Shown here: in pieces, positions 45,855 to 55,324 of the stretch
Layout: the number at the start of each line of letters is the position of its first letter
Numbering within the stretch: position 1 is the first letter of the stretch
Source of the DNA: Pseudomonadota bacterium
GTDB taxonomy: Bacteria; Pseudomonadota; Alphaproteobacteria; Sphingomonadales; Sphingomonadaceae
Direction: 5' to 3'
Assembly (NCBI GenBank): GCA_020160755.1
Contig: JAIUPN010000005.1
Coordinates: 62,001 to 126,000 of the forward strand
Length of the DNA: 64,000 nucleotides
Notes under the pieces: model-generated
The model's input: only the letters and a program-made list of their open reading frames with translations
Told to the model about the DNA's origin: nothing
The model's database searches: none
Translations under genes and position numbers: made by a program

Positions 45855-47228
45855 ATGACAAAAAACTGGCAACCGCATAGCTGGCGCTCGCACGAGGCCC
45901 GCCAGCTTCCCACCTATCGCGACGCCGATGCGCTCGCAGCAGCGGAACGCGAGCTCAGCGATTATCCGCCGCTGGTCTTTGCCGGCGAAGCGCGCGACCT
46001 GACCGCCGAACTCGGCCGCGTCGCCGAGGGGAAGGCATTCCTGCTTCAGGGTGGTGATTGCGCCGAAAGCTTTGCCGAATTCCATCCGAACAACATCCGC
46101 GACACCTTCCGCGTTCTCCTCCAGATGGCGGTCGTGCTGACCTTCGCGTCAAAGATGCCCGTGGTGAAGCTCGGTCGCATGGCGGGCCAGTTCGCGAAGC
46201 CGCGCTCGGCCGACATGGAAGACATCGGCGGCGTCGAGCTGCCGAGCTATCGCGGCGACATCATCAACGACATCGCGTTCGAGGAAGCGGGCCGCGAGCC
46301 CGATCCGCAGCGCATGATCAAGGCGTATAACCAGTCGGCGGCGACGCTGAACCTGCTCCGCGCTTTCGCGAACGGCGGCTATGCCAATCTGCATCAGGTC
46401 AACGCCTGGACGCATGATTTCATGGACCGCAGCCCCTGGGCGAAGAAATATCAGGAAACCGCGGCGCGGATTTCCGAAGCGCTCGCCTTCATGGAAGCCT
46501 GCGGCGTGACGCCCGAAACGGTGCCGCAGATCAAGGGCACCAGCTTCTACACCAGCCACGAAGCGCTGCTGCTCCCCTATGAGCAGGCGTTGACGCGCCA
46601 GGACAGCCTGACCGGCGGCTGGTACGACACGTCGGGCCACATGCTGTGGGTCGGCGACCGCACCCGCTTCGAAGGCTCGGCGCACATCGAATATCTCCGC
46701 GGTATCGGCAATCCGGTCGGCATGAAGTGCGGCCCGAGCCTCGAGCCCGACGTACTGCTGCGCTTGCTCGACACGCTCAACCCGAACCATGTCGCGGGCC
46801 GCATGACGCTGATCACGCGCTATGGCCATGACAAGATCGAGGCGCATCTGCCGAAACTCGTGCGCGCGGTGAAGGAATCGGGCCACCCCGTCGTCTGGTC
46901 GTGCGACCCGATGCACGGCAATGTGATCAAGACGCCGAACGGTTACAAGACGCGCCCGTTCGAGCGCATCCTCGCCGAAGTGCGCGGCTTCTTTGCGGTG
47001 CACCGCGCCGAAGGCACGCATGGCGGCGGCATCCATATCGAGATGACCGGCCAGAATGTCACCGAATGCACCGGCGGCGCGATGGATGTGACGCAGATGG
47101 ACCTCGCCGACCGCTACCACACGCATTGCGACCCGCGCCTCAACGCAGGGCAATCGCTGGAACTGGCGTTCCTGCTGGCCGAGATGCTCAATCAGGAAAT
47201 GGCCGACCGCGCGAAGCAGGCTGCATGA
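45855..47228 (+). CDS. aroG: Type II (plant-like) DAHP synthase
   Basis: First enzyme of the shikimate pathway: phosphoenolpyruvate plus erythrose-4-phosphate. The 457-residue protein is the class II form, with [17 protein letters not shown] at the start, [65 protein letters not shown] and ECTGGA near the end. ATG at 45855 used; an in-frame ATG 39 bases upstream would add [12 protein letters not shown]. The following small gene overlaps it by four bases. Confidence 0.95.
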   Translation: MTKNWQPHSWRSHEARQLPTYRDADALAAAERELSDYPPLVFAGEARDLTAELGRVAEGKAFLLQGGDCAESFAEFHPNNIRDTFRVLLQMAVVLTFASKMPVVKLGRMAGQFAKPRSADMEDIGGVELPSYRGDIINDIAFEEAGREPDPQRMIKAYNQSAATLNLLRAFANGGYANLHQVNAWTHDFMDRSPWAKKYQETAARISEALAFMEACGVTPETVPQIKGTSFYTSHEALLLPYEQALTRQDSLTGGWYDTSGHMLWVGDRTRFEGSAHIEYLRGIGNPVGMKCGPSLEPDVLLRLLDTLNPNHVAGRMTLITRYGHDKIEAHLPKLVRAVKESGHPVVWSCDPMHGNVIKTPNGYKTRPFERILAEVRGFFAVHRAEGTHGGGIHIEMTGQNVTECTGGAMDVTQMDLADRYHTHCDPRLNAGQSLELAFLLAEMLNQEMADRAKQAA

Positions 47229-47395
47229 CCGAACGGCGGATTGTCGTGCGCCATGAGGCGATCCGCAACGGGATCGGCTTCGGCAGCGCGCTGGCGATCG
47301 CGATCAGCTTTACGACGCACAAATCGGTGCTGTGGGCGATCGTCCACGGCATCTTCGGCTGGTTCTACGTCGGTTATTTCGTTCTGACCCGCTGA
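47225..47395 (+). CDS. Small single- or double-span membrane protein
   Basis: A 56-residue protein overlapping the DAHP synthase stop by four bases (ATGA), so its translation is coupled. Two hydrophobic segments: [16 protein letters not shown] and [21 protein letters not shown], joined by a short HK turn. The pattern K-S-x-L-W-A-I-x-H-G with aromatic-rich second helix recurs in small uncharacterised bacterial membrane proteins, as far as I recall. Unknown function. Confidence 0.65.
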   Translation: MTERRIVVRHEAIRNGIGFGSALAIAISFTTHKSVLWAIVHGIFGWFYVGYFVLTR

Positions 47396-47408
47396 GCGGC
47401 GGGCCGGG

Positions 47409-48911
47409 TTATTTCCCCGGCCAGCTCTTCACATCGGCGAACGCCCGGCCGAGCGCGACGTGCAGGTCGGCGTCCTCCGCCGCGCCGCCAAGCGGGATCT
47501 TGTCGGAGAAATTGTCCGCGGCGGTGTGATAATCGCTGCCGAGGAAGGCTTCGAGCAGCTTCATGTCCGAAAAGCTGCCGCCGACCATCAGCGATGTCAC
47601 GCCTTTGGCGCCGAGCGCCCAGCCGTCCTGCCGCTGGATGAAGGCATCGGCTTCGCCATCATCGTCGAGCTTGCGGCCAAGCTTCGTCGCCGCTTCGCGC
47701 ACGATGGCATCATAGGCCGGCTTGCCGCGGCCGATCGTCGCGACGGGCGTCCCGCGCGGCGAGATCGAGATCGTATCGACATTCAGCGCGACGGTGATGT
47801 CGGACAGCGGCACGACCGGATGATCGGCGAAATAATGCGCGCCGAGCAGGCCCTTCTCTTCCGCGGTCGTCGCCATGAAATAAATGTCGCGATCGGGACG
47901 AACGCCCGAACCGAGCCGCTTCGCCACCTCGATCAGCACCGCGATGCCGCTCGCATTGTCGACCGCGCCGTTGCAGATACGGTCGGCGGCGCCTTCGGGT
48001 TCGCAGATACCGAGGTGGTCCCAGTGACCGAGGAACAGAACCGCCTTGCCGTCCGGCTTTGCGCCGGGCAGCCTCGCGATGACATTGTTGCTGGCGAAAG
48101 GACGGATCGCCGATTGCGCCGCGAGGTCGGCGGTGACCGGCAGTGCAGCGCCCTTATAGTCGGGCGACTTCGCCGCTTCGCGCACCGCGCCGCCATCCTG
48201 CCCCGCTTTTTTGAGCAGCGCGTCGGCGGCTTCGGGCGACAGGAAGCCGCTGACCGGTGCGCCGGGCTTGGCACTCGCGAGACGCATCGCCTTGGCCCCG
48301 GCGCTTTCACGCAGCGTCGTCCACGGCACCGCGTCGGTTGCGATCACGAGCACGGCGCTCGCGCCCGCGTCGGCAAGCATCTGGCGCCGTTCGCGGTAGC
48401 GCGGCAGCTTGTCGCCGAACGGCGCATTGTCGAACAGCATGATCGCCAGCTTGCCCTTGACGTCGGCATTGACCTTGCCCGCGCCATCGACGCCATAGCC
48501 GACAAAAACCGCGGGAACGCCTGACAGCGACACCGACGGGTCACGCCCGCTCAGGATGATGCCGTCGTTCGCGAGGGCGAAGTCGCGGCCGCCCACCTTG
48601 AACTTGGCGGTGCCGCTCAACGCCTGCGTCTCGACGAAGGGCACCGGCTGGAGCCAGGGGGTCGTACTTCCCGGCACGGCTTCGAGGCCCGCCTTTGCCC
48701 ATTCGCCGACGATATAGGCGATGGTGCGATCCTCGCCTTCGGTTCCCGGTGCGCGGCCTTCGAACGCATCGCTCGCAAGGATCCTGATATGGTCGGCGAG
48801 CTGCGCCTCGGTGACCGGGGCGTCGCCCCCTTTCGCTGAGGCGGCGGGGACGGCGACGAAAGCGGCCAGGGCGACGGCCGCAATGGCGGCGCGAAACTTT
48901 ATTGCTTGCAT
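47409..48911 (-). CDS. M28 family zinc peptidase (secreted)
   Basis: A 500-residue exported aminopeptidase-like protein. Signal peptide FRAAIAAVALAAFVAVPAASA, then a PA-type insert domain (about 130-250), then the M28 catalytic core with zinc ligands in FLGHWDHLG, GAVDNASGIAVLIEVAKRL and TTAEEKGLLGAHYF, and SDYHTAADN near the C-terminus. ATG at 48911 chosen at the signal peptide; the longer open frame upstream lies in the intergenic region and neighbour gene. Confidence 0.9.
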   Translation of the reverse strand: MQAIKFRAAIAAVALAAFVAVPAASAKGGDAPVTEAQLADHIRILASDAFEGRAPGTEGEDRTIAYIVGEWAKAGLEAVPGSTTPWLQPVPFVETQALSGTAKFKVGGRDFALANDGIILSGRDPSVSLSGVPAVFVGYGVDGAGKVNADVKGKLAIMLFDNAPFGDKLPRYRERRQMLADAGASAVLVIATDAVPWTTLRESAGAKAMRLASAKPGAPVSGFLSPEAADALLKKAGQDGGAVREAAKSPDYKGAALPVTADLAAQSAIRPFASNNVIARLPGAKPDGKAVLFLGHWDHLGICEPEGAADRICNGAVDNASGIAVLIEVAKRLGSGVRPDRDIYFMATTAEEKGLLGAHYFADHPVVPLSDITVALNVDTISISPRGTPVATIGRGKPAYDAIVREAATKLGRKLDDDGEADAFIQRQDGWALGAKGVTSLMVGGSFSDMKLLEAFLGSDYHTAADNFSDKIPLGGAAEDADLHVALGRAFADVKSWPGK

Positions 48912-48978
48912 GGGCCCGCCGCATGGCATGATCGCCGGGGACAGGCAAGGCACGTTCGTCGAACGACGAACGGCGGCA

Positions 48979-49794
48979 TCAAGCGCCGCGCGCCGCGCGT
49001 TCGAGCAGCGCGCGCGCCGCCGCGACGTGCATATCCTCAACCATGCGCCCCTCGTGCCGCTGCGCGCCCCCGATCGCCGCCGCAACCAGCGCTTCGGCCG
49101 CCGCGATCTCGCGCTGCGAGGGTGCGAAGGCGGCGTTGCACGGATCGACCTGCGATGGGTGGATCAACGTCTTGCCGTCGAAGCCGAGCCGCCGCCCTTC
49201 GCCAGCTTCGGCGGCAAAGCCCGCGGCATCATCGATCGCATTATAGACGCCGTCGAAACCCCAGATCCCGCCAGCGCGCGCGGCAAGCACAATCGCCTGG
49301 ATGGCGTGGCTCATCGCGCCGCGGTCCATTCCGTCGGGAAGCTTGAGCTCGTGCGCGAGGTCGTTGAGCCCGGCGATCAGCCCGGCCACCGCCGGATCGG
49401 CGGCGATTTCGCGCGCGGCATAGATGGCAGCGGGCGTCTCGATCATTCCGAGGATCGGCAGACCGAGGTCGCGCAGCGGATCGAGGTCGGACGGCGCATC
49501 GACTTTCGGCAGCACCACCGCATCGAGCGCCAGACCAGCGAGCGCTGCAATATCGTCCGCTTGCTCGGCGGTGCCCGTCGCGTTCACCCGCACCGCTACG
49601 CGCTTGCCCGCGAAGCCCGCAGCCACCGCCGCGCGCATCGCGCCCCGCGCCTCGGCCTTGCGGTCGGCGGGTACGGCATCTTCCAGATCGATGATCAGCA
49701 TGTCGGCGGCCAGCCCTCCCGCCTTTTCGAGCGCGCGGGCGTTCGAGCCGGGAACATAGAGGAGCGAGCGGGGAGCGAAGTCAGGAACAGTCAT
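48979..49794 (-). CDS. HpcH/HpaI aldolase (CitE-like) CoA ester lyase
   Basis: A 271-residue TIM-barrel lyase. Motifs: [34 protein letters not shown] (Asp/Glu metal site), [30 protein letters not shown] (metal Glu) and [13 protein letters not shown]. Candidate reactions are malyl-CoA, citramalyl-CoA or methylmalyl-CoA cleavage. It works alone here, with no citrate lyase subunits. ATG at 49794. Confidence 0.9.
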   Translation of the reverse strand: MTVPDFAPRSLLYVPGSNARALEKAGGLAADMLIIDLEDAVPADRKAEARGAMRAAVAAGFAGKRVAVRVNATGTAEQADDIAALAGLALDAVVLPKVDAPSDLDPLRDLGLPILGMIETPAAIYAAREIAADPAVAGLIAGLNDLAHELKLPDGMDRGAMSHAIQAIVLAARAGGIWGFDGVYNAIDDAAGFAAEAGEGRRLGFDGKTLIHPSQVDPCNAAFAPSQREIAAAEALVAAAIGGAQRHEGRMVEDMHVAAARALLERAARGA

Positions 49795-49874
49795 GCGCTT
49801 TTGTCTGGCGCAAAGGGCCCAAAGCCGCAATAAAGAAGGACTTGCAGGCGGCAATTTGCGGAGGGGTACAAGCG

Positions 49875-50792
49875 ATGGGTTATGTGGCGATTGCCGGGGT
49901 CGTGCTGGCGCTGGTGTTCGTGTTGTGGGCGCTGACGCCCGTGCGACAGGGTTATGCCTATACGATCGAACGCTTCGGCCGCTACACGCACACCGCGCAG
50001 CCCGGACTCAATTTCATCATGCCGATTTTCGACCGCGTCGGTCGCAAGGTGAACATGATGGAACAGGTGCTCGATATTCCGGGTCAGGAAATCATCACCA
50101 AGGACAATGCGATGGTCGCCGTCGACGGCGTCGTCTTCTTCCAGGTGCTCGACGCCGCGAAGGCCGCTTACGAAGTCAGCGATCTCTATCTCGCGATCAT
50201 GAACCTGACGACGACGAACCTGCGCACGGTGATGGGGTCGATGGACCTCGACGAGACTTTGTCGAAACGCGACGAAATCAACCTCCGGCTGCTGCACGTT
50301 GTCGACGATGCGACGACGCCATGGGGGGTCAAGATCACCCGCGTCGAGATCAAGGATATCCGCCCACCCGCCGACATCTCGAACGCGATGGCGCGGCAGA
50401 TGAAGGCCGAGCGCGAGAAGCGCGCCAATATCCTCGAAGCCGAGGGCGCACGCGCTTCGGAAATCCTCCGCGCCGAGGGTGAGAAGCAGGGGCAGATCCT
50501 GCAGGCCGAAGGTCGCCGCGAAGCCGCCTTCCGCGACGCCGAAGCCCGCGAACGCGAGGCCGAGGCCGAAGCAAAAGCAACGCAGATGGTGTCGGACGCG
50601 ATCGCCGGCGGCAACGCACAGGCGATCAACTATTTCATCGCGCAAAAATATGTCGAGGCGGTCAGCCAGTTCGCCACCAGCCCGAACAGCAAGACGATCC
50701 TCTTCCCGGTCGAGGCGACGCAGCTGATCGGCACGCTCGGCGGGATCGGCGAACTCGCCCGCGACGCCATCGAGCGCAAGACGGGAGCCTGA
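49875..50792 (+). CDS. SPFH/Band 7 (stomatin-like, paraslipin) protein
   Basis: A 305-residue membrane microdomain protein. One N-terminal membrane segment ([17 protein letters not shown]), then the SPFH domain ([33 protein letters not shown]...), then a long Ala/Glu-rich coiled coil (about 180-245). The ATG at 49875 has GGAGGGG upstream; an in-frame start 33 bases earlier was rejected. The NfeD-type partner follows after one base, the standard stomatin/NfeD operon that maintains membrane protein quality. Confidence 0.93.
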   Translation: MGYVAIAGVVLALVFVLWALTPVRQGYAYTIERFGRYTHTAQPGLNFIMPIFDRVGRKVNMMEQVLDIPGQEIITKDNAMVAVDGVVFFQVLDAAKAAYEVSDLYLAIMNLTTTNLRTVMGSMDLDETLSKRDEINLRLLHVVDDATTPWGVKITRVEIKDIRPPADISNAMARQMKAEREKRANILEAEGARASEILRAEGEKQGQILQAEGRREAAFRDAEAREREAEAEAKATQMVSDAIAGGNAQAINYFIAQKYVEAVSQFATSPNSKTILFPVEATQLIGTLGGIGELARDAIERKTGA

Positions 50793-50793
50793 C

Positions 50794-51240
50794 ATGCCCG
50801 AATGGCTGACGAACATGGAACCGCACTGGGCGTGGCTCGCGCTCGGCGTGCTGCTCGCCGCCGCCGAAATCGTCGCGCCGGGCTTCTTTCTGGTCTGGCT
50901 GGGCGCCGCCGCGATCGCCACCGGGCTCCTCGCGTGGGTGCTGCCGATCGGCATCCCGCTGCAACTCGTCGTTTTCGCGGTGCTGTCTTTCGTCGCGCTC
51001 TACACGACGCGGCGCTGGCTGAAAGCGAACCCGATCACCAGCACCGACCCGCACCTCAATCAGCGCGGCGCGCGGCTAGTGGGCGAGGTGCTGACGCTGA
51101 CCCGCGGAATCGAAAACGGCCGCGGCCGCGCGAAGGTCGGCGACGGCGAATGGCCGGTGCGTGGACCCGACGCGGCCGAAGGCAGCAAGGTCCGCGTCGT
51201 CAGCGCCGACGGCGGCGTGCTGGTGGTCGAGCCGGCCTAA
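50794..51240 (+). CDS. NfeD-family protein
   Basis: A 148-residue partner of the SPFH protein. Two to three hydrophobic segments in the first 70 residues (LALGVLLAAAEIVAPGFFLVWLGAAAIATGLLAW) precede a C-terminal OB-fold domain (RGARLVGEVLTLTRGIENGRGRAKVGDGEWPVRG), the short NfeD1b type without the ClpP-like protease part. Ends overlap the GNAT gene on the other strand by four bases. Confidence 0.93.
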   Translation: MPEWLTNMEPHWAWLALGVLLAAAEIVAPGFFLVWLGAAAIATGLLAWVLPIGIPLQLVVFAVLSFVALYTTRRWLKANPITSTDPHLNQRGARLVGEVLTLTRGIENGRGRAKVGDGEWPVRGPDAAEGSKVRVVSADGGVLVVEPA

Positions 51241-51767
51241 CCTCCGCGCGGGCGGCTGTAGATAGCGACGATGCCGCCCAGCGCATCGCTGTCGCCGATG
51301 CGGCTGAAACCGAGTTTCGCCGACACGCGTTCGGACGCGTCATTGCCTGGATCGATGATGCAGCGCACTTCCTTTGCATCGAGGTTCGCATCGGCCCAGC
51401 CGAGCGCCGCGCGCATCGCCTCGGTCGCATAGCCCGCGCCCCAATGGTCGGCATCGAACGCCCAGCCCGCCTCGGGCTGCCCTTCGAGTTCGGGGATGCC
51501 GCGGCAGAAGTAACTGAGCCCGCCCATGCCGACGAGCGCATCGCTTTGCCGGTCGGCGAAAACCCAGTAGCCGAAGCCCATCACCGGCCACAGCCCCGCC
51601 GAGCTCAGGAATTTGCCCCAGCTGACGTCTGCCGTGCGGGGTTCGCCGCCGATGAAGCGCGTGACGCGCTCGTCGGCCCACATGGCGATATGGACGTCCT
51701 TGTCGGACAGGCGCCCCGGGCGCAGGCGCAAACGATCGGTTTCGAGAACGGGAGGCGACGTGAACAT
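51237..51767 (-). CDS. RimJ/RimL-like GNAT N-acetyltransferase
   Basis: A 176-residue acetyltransferase. Pattern: LETDRLRLRPGRLSDKDVHIAMWAD at the start, GWAFDADHWGAGYATEAMRAALGWA (acetyl-CoA loop) and CIIDPGNDASERVSAKLGFSRIG. It resembles ribosomal-protein-Ala acetyltransferases and antibiotic-modifying relatives; the substrate is unknown. The methyltransferase-like gene lies 31 bases upstream on the same strand. Confidence 0.88.
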   Translation of the reverse strand: MFTSPPVLETDRLRLRPGRLSDKDVHIAMWADERVTRFIGGEPRTADVSWGKFLSSAGLWPVMGFGYWVFADRQSDALVGMGGLSYFCRGIPELEGQPEAGWAFDADHWGAGYATEAMRAALGWADANLDAKEVRCIIDPGNDASERVSAKLGFSRIGDSDALGGIVAIYSRPRGG

Positions 51768-51798
51768 CGCGCGGGTGTGCCGAAGCCCGGCGAGCGGG

Positions 51799-52359
51799 TC
51801 AATCGGGGTTCAGATAATGATCGAACAGGTCGTGCAGCACCGCCTTGCCGTCGACCTGTTGCTTCGCGCGCAGCACCGCGAGCGTATCGACGCGCGTCAG
51901 CACGTCGACGTGCCGCAGCACCCCGTGATAATGCGGGCGGTTGTTGAAATCGTGGAACAGAAAGATGCAGTCGGGCTTGCAGTGGACGATCGCCTGCAAC
52001 AGGCACGCGACGCGAAAGCGCCCGTCGACCAGCACCGCGTCGGGACTGCCGCCCATGCTGCGCCATATCTGCGTGTGATAGCGCGGCCAGTCGCGGAACC
52101 GGCTTTCGTCCGCGGGATAGCCCCACTCTCCGACCGGCCCGATGTCGATGTGGACCGGGGTGAAATCGACCGCCTCATGCGCGACCTCGGCCTGCACCTT
52201 CGCCAGCCACAGCGGGTCGCTGTCGACGCTGACGATCCGCCGCACCTGTCGCGCCCCGACGAGCGTGCTGCCGCCGCAGCCGAATTCGAGCAACGACGAA
52301 AGCCCCGCCAGTTGCAGTTCGAACTGCGTGACTTCGGCCGCGGTCATATGTGGTTGCAT
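51799..52359 (-). CDS. Putative class I methyltransferase-like protein
   Basis: A 186-residue protein. LSSLLEFGCGGSTLVGARQVRRIVSVDSDPLW has the glycine loop and acidic end of strand 2 of a SAM-binding Rossmann fold; DAVLVDGRFRVACLLQAI follows as a motif-post-I-like acidic segment, then FLFHDFNNRPHY. I do not recognise a specific family. The ATG at 52359 has GGTGGAGGGG just upstream; a longer open frame through the intergenic region was rejected. Confidence 0.6.
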   Translation of the reverse strand: MQPHMTAAEVTQFELQLAGLSSLLEFGCGGSTLVGARQVRRIVSVDSDPLWLAKVQAEVAHEAVDFTPVHIDIGPVGEWGYPADESRFRDWPRYHTQIWRSMGGSPDAVLVDGRFRVACLLQAIVHCKPDCIFLFHDFNNRPHYHGVLRHVDVLTRVDTLAVLRAKQQVDGKAVLHDLFDHYLNPD

Positions 52360-52424
52360 GGTCCCCTCCACCAATGAGGAGATATGGGACCGCATCGGCG
52401 GCGTCCAGCGGGATTGACGCCGCC

Positions 52425-52491
52425 TCTCCGCGGATGAGGAGGCCCAGAGACAGGGAGAGAGAACCGCTCTGGACCCCCGCATCCGCGGAGA
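52425..52491. terminator. Nested inverted repeat after the PF10118 gene
   Basis: Outer stem TCTCCGCGGATG/CATCCGCGGAGA (52425-52436 and 52480-52491, perfect 12 bases) encloses an inner CCAGAG/CTCTGG pair. It lies 7 bases after the PF10118 stop and upstream of the methyltransferase-like gene. No T-run. Confidence 0.5.
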
Positions 52492-52498
52492 GCGGCGA

Positions 52499-53398
52499 TC
52501 AGGCGGCGGCGGCCGCCAGCTCGGGCCGCGACGAATGCGCCGGCATGATCGCGTCGGCATAATCGCTTTCATATTTGCCGATCAGCGCGCGGTCGTCGTG
52601 ATTCCACGGATGGAAGCCCGGCATGAAATAGGACAGCCAGGGGAAGAAGCTCTTGCGCAGGATGCCGGGGGTGCCGAGCAGATACCACCAGATGCGCGCG
52701 GTGACGCGCCAGCCGGTGAGGCCGTCCTGCCGCAGCAGCGCCTTCATCCCCTTCACCCGCTTCGGCCAGAAGCGCGTCGTGACGAGCAGCATCATCAGCG
52801 ATTTGGCGCGCCAGCGCTTGAACCGGCTCCAATCCTTCGTCGCGTGGAGCCAGGTGTCATAGGCGACGCCCTTATGCTCGATTTCCTCGATCGCGTGCCA
52901 TTTCCACAAGGCGCCCCATTCGGGTTCGGCACCCGCGTACATCTTGTCCTCGCGCAGCATCACCGCCGCCATCATCGCGGTATAATGTTCGAGCGCGATC
53001 GTCGCCATCAGGTTGACGATCTGCGGACGCGTCTTGATCAGGTCGAGGACCTGGTTGACGTCATCTTCAAGCTCGCTGAGGTCATATCCCGCCTCCGCCG
53101 CCTTCTTGTTGAAGACGACATGCTCGCGGCTGTGGATCACTTCCTGCTGGGTAAAAGCGCGGATTTCGCGCGCCAGCTTGTCGGGCACGCCGTCGCGGTG
53201 CGCCTTCACCGCTTCGATGAACATCGCCTCGCCGCGCGGGAAGGTCACCGACAGCGCGGTGTGGAACGCCGACGCGATCGGATCGCCGTTCAGCCACCAG
53301 CGGCCCTGTTTGTCGTCGCGGCCAAAGCGCATGTCGCGCGGCGTGATCGACAGGTCTGCGGGCGTCGGCGACTGGGAAAGGCTGGACATATGGCTCAT
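52499..53398 (-). CDS. PF10118-type metal-dependent hydrolase-like protein
   Basis: A 299-residue protein of the family annotated as predicted metal-dependent hydrolase. Visible metal-type residues: EVIHSREHVVFN, ALEHYTAMMAA and WHAIEEIEHKGVAYD, which look like di-iron four-helix ligands. Catalytic activity is not known. A hydrophobic C-terminal half (WYLLGTPGILRKSFFPWLSYF) may sit at the membrane. It is divergent from a TetR regulator, and its promoter contains the shared operator. ATG 53398, or 53389 (MSSLSQ). Confidence 0.82.
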   Translation of the reverse strand: MSHMSSLSQSPTPADLSITPRDMRFGRDDKQGRWWLNGDPIASAFHTALSVTFPRGEAMFIEAVKAHRDGVPDKLAREIRAFTQQEVIHSREHVVFNKKAAEAGYDLSELEDDVNQVLDLIKTRPQIVNLMATIALEHYTAMMAAVMLREDKMYAGAEPEWGALWKWHAIEEIEHKGVAYDTWLHATKDWSRFKRWRAKSLMMLLVTTRFWPKRVKGMKALLRQDGLTGWRVTARIWWYLLGTPGILRKSFFPWLSYFMPGFHPWNHDDRALIGKYESDYADAIMPAHSSRPELAAAAA

Positions 53399-53433
53399 AC
53401 CGTCGAAAAGAGGAGATGGGCCAGCAATAGGGT

Positions 53434-53456
53434 TTACTTACATATATGTCAATAGT
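53434..53456. promoter_or_regulatory. Putative TetR operator in the PF10118/tetR intergenic region
   Basis: TTACATATATGTCA (53438-53451) is a palindrome with one mismatch. On the minus strand TTGACA (53452-53447) is followed after 17 bases by TATTGC (53429-53424), a promoter for the PF10118 gene. Twenty of 23 bases match the site upstream of coq4. The plus-strand tetR start codon lies inside it, so bound repressor would also block tetR. Confidence 0.75.
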
Positions 53457-54054
53457 GAAGAAGCGCCTGAGTCCCGAGGAAAGCCGTTCGGCCGCGCTCG
53501 AGGCTGCGCGCCAGATTCTGGTGGAAACGGGACCTGCGGCGGTGACGCTGAAAGCCGTCGCGGCGCGGATCGACCGCACGCACGCGAACCTGCTCCACCA
53601 TTTCGGCAGCGCCGCGGGGCTGCAAAAGGCACTCGCCGCCTATCAGGCCGAAACCGTCTGCGCGACGATCGGCCGGAAAATGGCCGAATCGGCGCCGGGC
53701 GAGCGCAATGTGCGCGAAATCGTCGACCTTGCCTTCGATGCGTTCAATGAAGGCGGCGCGGGCGCGCTCGCGACGTGGATGGCGGCGACGGGCAACGACG
53801 ATGCGCTCGACCCGATCGTCGAGGCGATCCATCGGCTGATCGACGGCATGGCCCCCGATGCGCATGAAAAACGCCTGATGCACGAAGATACACTCGCATT
53901 GGTGCTGATGGCATTGGGCGATGCGCAGCTCGGCGGGCCGATGGCCGAGGCGCTCGACCTGCCGCGCGACACCTCGCGCGTCCTTGCGACCGAACTGATC
54001 ACCGGACGGATCGCGAAGTTCTGGGCCGAGCAAGGCAGCAAGCCGCAGGGCTAA
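53446..54054 (+). CDS. TetR-family regulator
   Basis: A 202-residue regulator. N-terminal HTH: AALEAARQILVETGPAAVTLKAVAARIDRTHANLLHHFGSAAGLQKALAAY, the typical TetR DNA-binding domain; the rest is a helical ligand domain with no recognised family. The ATG at 53446 lies inside the palindrome and has no ribosome site, suggesting a leaderless message; a GTG at 53455 (MKKRLSPEES) is an alternative. Likely autorepressor and repressor of the divergent PF10118 gene and of coq4. Confidence 0.85.
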   Translation: MSIVKKRLSPEESRSAALEAARQILVETGPAAVTLKAVAARIDRTHANLLHHFGSAAGLQKALAAYQAETVCATIGRKMAESAPGERNVREIVDLAFDAFNEGGAGALATWMAATGNDDALDPIVEAIHRLIDGMAPDAHEKRLMHEDTLALVLMALGDAQLGGPMAEALDLPRDTSRVLATELITGRIAKFWAEQGSKPQG

Positions 54055-54105
54055 GGGCTGGTAATTTTGTGTCGCGCGCGCTAGGGGGCGCGGCAATCCA
54101 TCCAT

Positions 54106-54189
54106 TCCGTTCGCATCGAGCGAAGTCGAGATGCCCGTCGGCGTTGCGCCATTTTGATGGGTGTCTCGACTTCGCTCGACACGAACGGA
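54106..54189. repeat. Paired palindromic intergenic element (BIME-like)
   Basis: Two 31-base units (54106-54136 and 54159-54189) in inverted orientation with 27 of 31 positions complementary. Each unit also folds alone: GCATCGA...TCGAGATGC in the first, GTGTCTCGA...TCGACAC in the second. Core TCGAGCGAAGTCGAGA is a motif I associate with dispersed repeats in sphingomonads. Lies between tetR and obgE. Confidence 0.75.
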
Positions 54190-54203
54190 GCTTGATGTTG
54201 TAG

Positions 54204-55271
<1,068 letters not shown>

Positions 55272-55298
55272 GAACAAAAACCCGCCGCAGGGGATTTC

Positions 55299-55324
55299 AT
55301 GCGGAACAACAAGGAGTTCCGCAT
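55299..55324 (+). promoter_or_regulatory. Hairpin enclosing the ribosome site of the MipA-like gene
   Basis: ATGCGGAAC (55299-55307) and GTTCCGCAT (55316-55324) are a perfect 9-base inverted repeat. The loop holds most of the Shine-Dalgarno AAGGAG (55311-55316), and the stem covers the first two bases of the ATG. It may limit translation unless opened. Confidence 0.5.
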
